From Gammaproteobacteria bacterium (GTDB lineage: Bacteria > Pseudomonadota > Gammaproteobacteria > Woeseiales > Woeseiaceae), in NCBI GenBank assembly GCA_002685275.1, contig NYWX01000010.1, forward strand, positions 5,864-46,537: 40,674 nucleotides of DNA, read 5' to 3'. Each line of letters opens with the position of its first letter. Position 1 is the first letter of the stretch. The notes beneath the pieces were generated by a model. It worked only from the letters and a program-made list of their open reading frames with translations, made no database searches and was not told the origin of the DNA. The translations under genes were made by a program, and so were the position numbers. Below are positions 38,031 through 40,674 of the stretch, one piece after another.

Positions 38031-39533
38031 ATGACCGCTTATTTAAGGAAATTTACATTAGTTTTAATTGGTATCTTCTTTGCTTTATCAAGTAATGGTC
38101 TTACTAAAGATAGATTAGAACATGCATCCTTTGGTGATGTGAATAACGCAAAAGCGTCGGCAGAAGCTGTTAATGCAGGGCTTTTTGCGCCCAAAAGCTT
38201 TAAAAGGGCCTTGGAGAAGTATGAATACGCAAAAAATAACATGCAACAAGATTCAATTCAAAATTCTTCTACCAACTTTTACAATATTGTCGAACACTTC
38301 AATACAGCTACTCAAGTAGCTGACCTAGCAAAAGCTACGCTCAGTCAATCAATAAAAAGTCGCCAAGAAGGGGCAAATATGAATGCGCCTTCAATGTCTC
38401 CCAAAATATGGAAAAAAGCGCAACAGAAGTTCATGCGTTCAATTCAAGCATTGGAAAGCGGTAATTTAAAAAAAACAAAAAGGCTTGAGGCAGAAGCAAT
38501 TACTTTATATCGCCAGGCAGAATTGGTCGCAATCAAAAAAAAATATCTTGGCGAAACTTGGCAATTTCTAGGTGCTACTGAAAAAGCTAATAGAAGTACG
38601 CCAATTACTTTTGCAAAAGCAAGAAAATTGATCAAAGAAGCAGAAAATATTATTGAAAAAAAACAAGATAATGAGGCCCTCTTAAAACACACTATCAATC
38701 GAGCAAATTTTGAAATTGAGCATGCACAATATTTGTCTAAAAGAATCCTTCAAATAAAAGATAAAAAAATTTCATTGGAACGGTTACTTTTAAATTGGGA
38801 GCAAAATTTATGGAAGATTTCAGAAATTGCTAATATAAGACCAAATGTTAAAGAAGAAACTAATGATCTTACTAATAAATTAGTTTCCCACTTCAAATCT
38901 ACAGTCACTGATATGAGCAAAATGAAACAAGAGATACAAGCTTTGCAGCTAAAAGTAGATACCTTAAGTCAAGAAAAGATTGAAAATAGCCTAAGAATTA
39001 GCGACATGAATAAAGAAATACGTTCCCTCGATAATCAACTAAGTGATGAACTTGAAAATAAATCAAATTTAATACAAATACTTGAATCTCAGGCAAGAGT
39101 AAAAGAGCAATTTGTCCAGATTGAAAAATTATTTTTACCGCAGGAAGCTAGGATCTTTCGTGAATCTGATGCAATTATTTTAAGATTATTTGGTTTAAAC
39201 TTTGACAGCGGTACAGCAAAAATTAAATTATCGAGTATTGATTTACTTAATAAAGTAAAAAAGGCAATAGATATATTTCCTCAAAGTGAGGTCATAATTA
39301 ATGGTCATACGGATTCACAAGGAAGTATCAAAAATAATCAAGATATATCACAAGAAAGAGCAGAGGCTATTCGTGAATACATGATTGAAAAAATGCAAAT
39401 TCCAAGGCATCAACTCATAGCTTTAGGCTACGGTGAAACAAAGCCAGTATCCAGCAATGAGACTGAAGCCGGAAGATCACGAAATCGTCGTATTGATATC
39501 TTGATAAGGCCTAATATAAATATGTCAGATTAA
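38031..39533 (+). CDS. OmpA-domain envelope protein with long helical region
   Basis: A 500-residue protein with a signal peptide (about 1-24). A long, charged, helix-rich region (about 30-370) follows, including a coiled-coil stretch around 285-350 (MKQEIQALQLKVDTL and similar heptads). The C-terminal ~120 residues form an OmpA peptidoglycan-binding domain: LRLFGLNFDSGTAKI, EVIINGHTDSQGS and RAEAIREYM, then LGYGETKPVSSN and SRNRRIDI. The probable role is to tie the envelope to peptidoglycan. There is no beta-barrel. No neighbour suggests a more specific job. I know no gene symbol for this architecture. Confidence 0.9.
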   Translation: MTAYLRKFTLVLIGIFFALSSNGLTKDRLEHASFGDVNNAKASAEAVNAGLFAPKSFKRALEKYEYAKNNMQQDSIQNSSTNFYNIVEHFNTATQVADLAKATLSQSIKSRQEGANMNAPSMSPKIWKKAQQKFMRSIQALESGNLKKTKRLEAEAITLYRQAELVAIKKKYLGETWQFLGATEKANRSTPITFAKARKLIKEAENIIEKKQDNEALLKHTINRANFEIEHAQYLSKRILQIKDKKISLERLLLNWEQNLWKISEIANIRPNVKEETNDLTNKLVSHFKSTVTDMSKMKQEIQALQLKVDTLSQEKIENSLRISDMNKEIRSLDNQLSDELENKSNLIQILESQARVKEQFVQIEKLFLPQEARIFRESDAIILRLFGLNFDSGTAKIKLSSIDLLNKVKKAIDIFPQSEVIINGHTDSQGSIKNNQDISQERAEAIREYMIEKMQIPRHQLIALGYGETKPVSSNETEAGRSRNRRIDILIRPNINMSD

Positions 39534-39543
39534 ATTAAATACT

Positions 39544-40248
39544 TTAGTCTAAATAATTAATTAAATCACTAACATGACTAATTTCTATACCCGGACGAGC
39601 ATAATTTTCTGGCCAAATACTTTTATCTCTATTAACCCAGACTGTTTTTAGTCCTGCTTTGTGAGCACCGTCAACATCAAACTCAGGATGATCTCCTACG
39701 TGAAGGGTCTCTGAGGCTTTTGCTCCTCCAAGATCAATTGCCATTTCAAAAATTTTCGATGAAGGCTTAGCAGCACCTGCTTTTATTGCAGTTACAACAT
39801 TATCAAATAAATAGTCTATTCCTATAGTCGCTAGATTTGCGTTTCCATTGGTTACAGCAATAATTTTAAATTTTTTTCCTAACACCTCAAGCGTTTCAAT
39901 TACGCCTGGAAAAATATCTACATCATTTCTAACTTCGTCAAAAATCTGAAAGGCTTTATCGATAAAATCAGGTCTATATCCAACTGAAATAGCAATTCTA
40001 CTTAACACCATTTTTCTAAGAAATGTTATGTCATGCTTGTAATCTGAAAACTCAGTCATGACTTGGGATCTAACATCATGTATATCAGATTTCTGATATT
40101 GTCTTGTAATTTTTGGATAAAATTTTTCTAGCCATTCATAAAGTCGGTTCTCAGCACGATTAATAACAGGATGTATTTCCCAAATGGTGTCGTCAAGATC
40201 AAGTGTTATAACCCGAATGTTTTTAATTTTTTTCATCATCTGTATCAT
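39544..40248 (-). CDS. HAD-family phosphatase (YigB/YjjG-like)
   Basis: A 234-residue haloacid-dehalogenase phosphatase with Asp17/Asp19 in VITLDLDDTIWEI, motif II VTNGNANLA, Lys in AGAAKPSSKIFE, and motif IV HVGDHPEFDVDGAHKAGLKTVWVNR. The subgroup is closest to YigB, which acts on FMN and sugar phosphates in E. coli, but the substrate cannot be assigned. Starts at ATG 40248 with alternatives at 40239 and 40236. It converges with the OmpA-domain gene with 10 bp between stops. Confidence 0.9.
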   Translation of the reverse strand: MIQMMKKIKNIRVITLDLDDTIWEIHPVINRAENRLYEWLEKFYPKITRQYQKSDIHDVRSQVMTEFSDYKHDITFLRKMVLSRIAISVGYRPDFIDKAFQIFDEVRNDVDIFPGVIETLEVLGKKFKIIAVTNGNANLATIGIDYLFDNVVTAIKAGAAKPSSKIFEMAIDLGGAKASETLHVGDHPEFDVDGAHKAGLKTVWVNRDKSIWPENYARPGIEISHVSDLINYLD

Positions 40249-40296
40249 AGACTATTGTGAATAAATAATTTAACTAGTTCTTTAAAAAATTTAAAT

Positions 40297-40674
40297 ATGG
40301 ATCTTAAAAAAATGAAATATTTACATACTATGGTACGTATTACTGATATTAAATCATCAATTCATTTTTATTGTGAAAAACTTGGGCTTAAAGAGATAAA
40401 ACGTTATGAAAATAAGGAAGGTCGATTTACTCTAATTTTTCTAGCAGCGCCTGGTGATGAGGAGGCGCAATTAGAACTAACCTATAATTGGGATTCAGAG
40501 GTGTATGGTGAAGGTCGTAATTTTGGGCACCTTGCATATCAAGTAGAAAATATTTATGAAACTTGTAAAGGCCTTATGGATGCAGGTATTTTAATTAATC
40601 GTCCTCCTCGAGATGGGCAGATGGCATTCATAAGATCGCCAGATAATATTTCTATTGAGTTGCTTCAAAAAGGT
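40297..40674 (+). CDS. gloA: Lactoylglutathione lyase GloA (3' partial)
   Basis: Glyoxalase I converts the methylglyoxal-glutathione adduct to lactoylglutathione. The frame is open to the right edge, giving about 126 residues. It includes the metal-ligand region MKYLHTMVRITDIKSSIHFY, then LGLKEIKRYENKEGRFTLIFL, LELTYNWDSEVYGEGRNFGHLAYQVENIYE and MAFIRSPDNISIELLQK. Metal-ligand His, Glu, His and Glu sites are in place. The start is ATG 40297 or ATG 40312; the latter gives the commoner MKYLHTM beginning. Only the last few residues are missing. Confidence 0.93.
   Translation, partial: MDLKKMKYLHTMVRITDIKSSIHFYCEKLGLKEIKRYENKEGRFTLIFLAAPGDEEAQLELTYNWDSEVYGEGRNFGHLAYQVENIYETCKGLMDAGILINRPPRDGQMAFIRSPDNISIELLQKG

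Overview
The window is an AT-rich stretch of a gammaproteobacterial chromosome. The run aroQ-accB-accC-prmA-dusB-fis-purH-purD, the divergent trxA-rho / rhlB arrangement, and the presence of plsB, sohB, lipA and a 92-residue Fis are all typical of Gammaproteobacteria. The low GC content and compact spacing suit a streamlined, possibly marine, free-living lineage. I cannot name the genus. I see no tRNA, rRNA, IS element, prophage or CRISPR array.

Layout. 1-2.3 kb (+): the end of a TPR/TonB-C-like protein, msrA and folE. 2.3-7.3 kb (-): murI, a small conserved hypothetical and ileS. 7.3-9.4 kb (+): an intergenic stretch with two tandem repeats, then msrP-msrQ, with msrP frameshifted in a poly-A run. 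9.4-14.0 kb (-): metA and a cystathionine synthase/lyase-family gene, then groES-groEL under a perfect CIRCE operator and ended by a strong terminator. 14.1-26.0 kb (+): a tightly spaced run dsbD, tlpA-like, aroQ, accB, accC, prmA, dusB, fis, purH, purD, moeA, beta-carbonic anhydrase. 26.1-27.9 kb (-): trxA-rho. 28.1-29.4 kb (+): rhlB. The rest is housekeeping: yrfG-like (-), cysQ (+), plsB-trhO (-), an alpha/beta hydrolase, an M48 lipoprotein protease and lipA-sohB (all -), an OmpA-domain protein (+), a HAD phosphatase (-), and the start of gloA (+) running off the right edge.

The most notable element lies upstream of ileS on the minus strand (about 7060-7309). It is a complete class I tRNA-sensing T-box leader. 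It has a Stem I with an AG-bulge sequence and GGTGAAAG distal loop, and a specifier loop showing ATC (isoleucine). It also has a Stem III, the T-box GGGTGGTACCGCG, and a GC-rich terminator whose 5' arm is shared with the antiterminator. The gene it controls is an IleRS of the long, eukaryotic-like type 2 class rather than the usual gammaproteobacterial type 1. T-boxes are characteristic of Firmicutes, Actinobacteria, Chloroflexi and a few Deltaproteobacteria, so leader plus gene looks like a horizontally acquired, self-regulated cassette in a gammaproteobacterium.

Functional links. MsrA, MsrP/MsrQ, DsbD, the TlpA-like protein and thioredoxin form a thiol and methionine-sulfoxide repair theme. 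MsrP needs a molybdopterin cofactor, and MoeA (24.2 kb) acts in making it. MetA and its partner begin methionine synthesis. AccB/AccC, PlsB and LipA cover lipid and lipoate metabolism.
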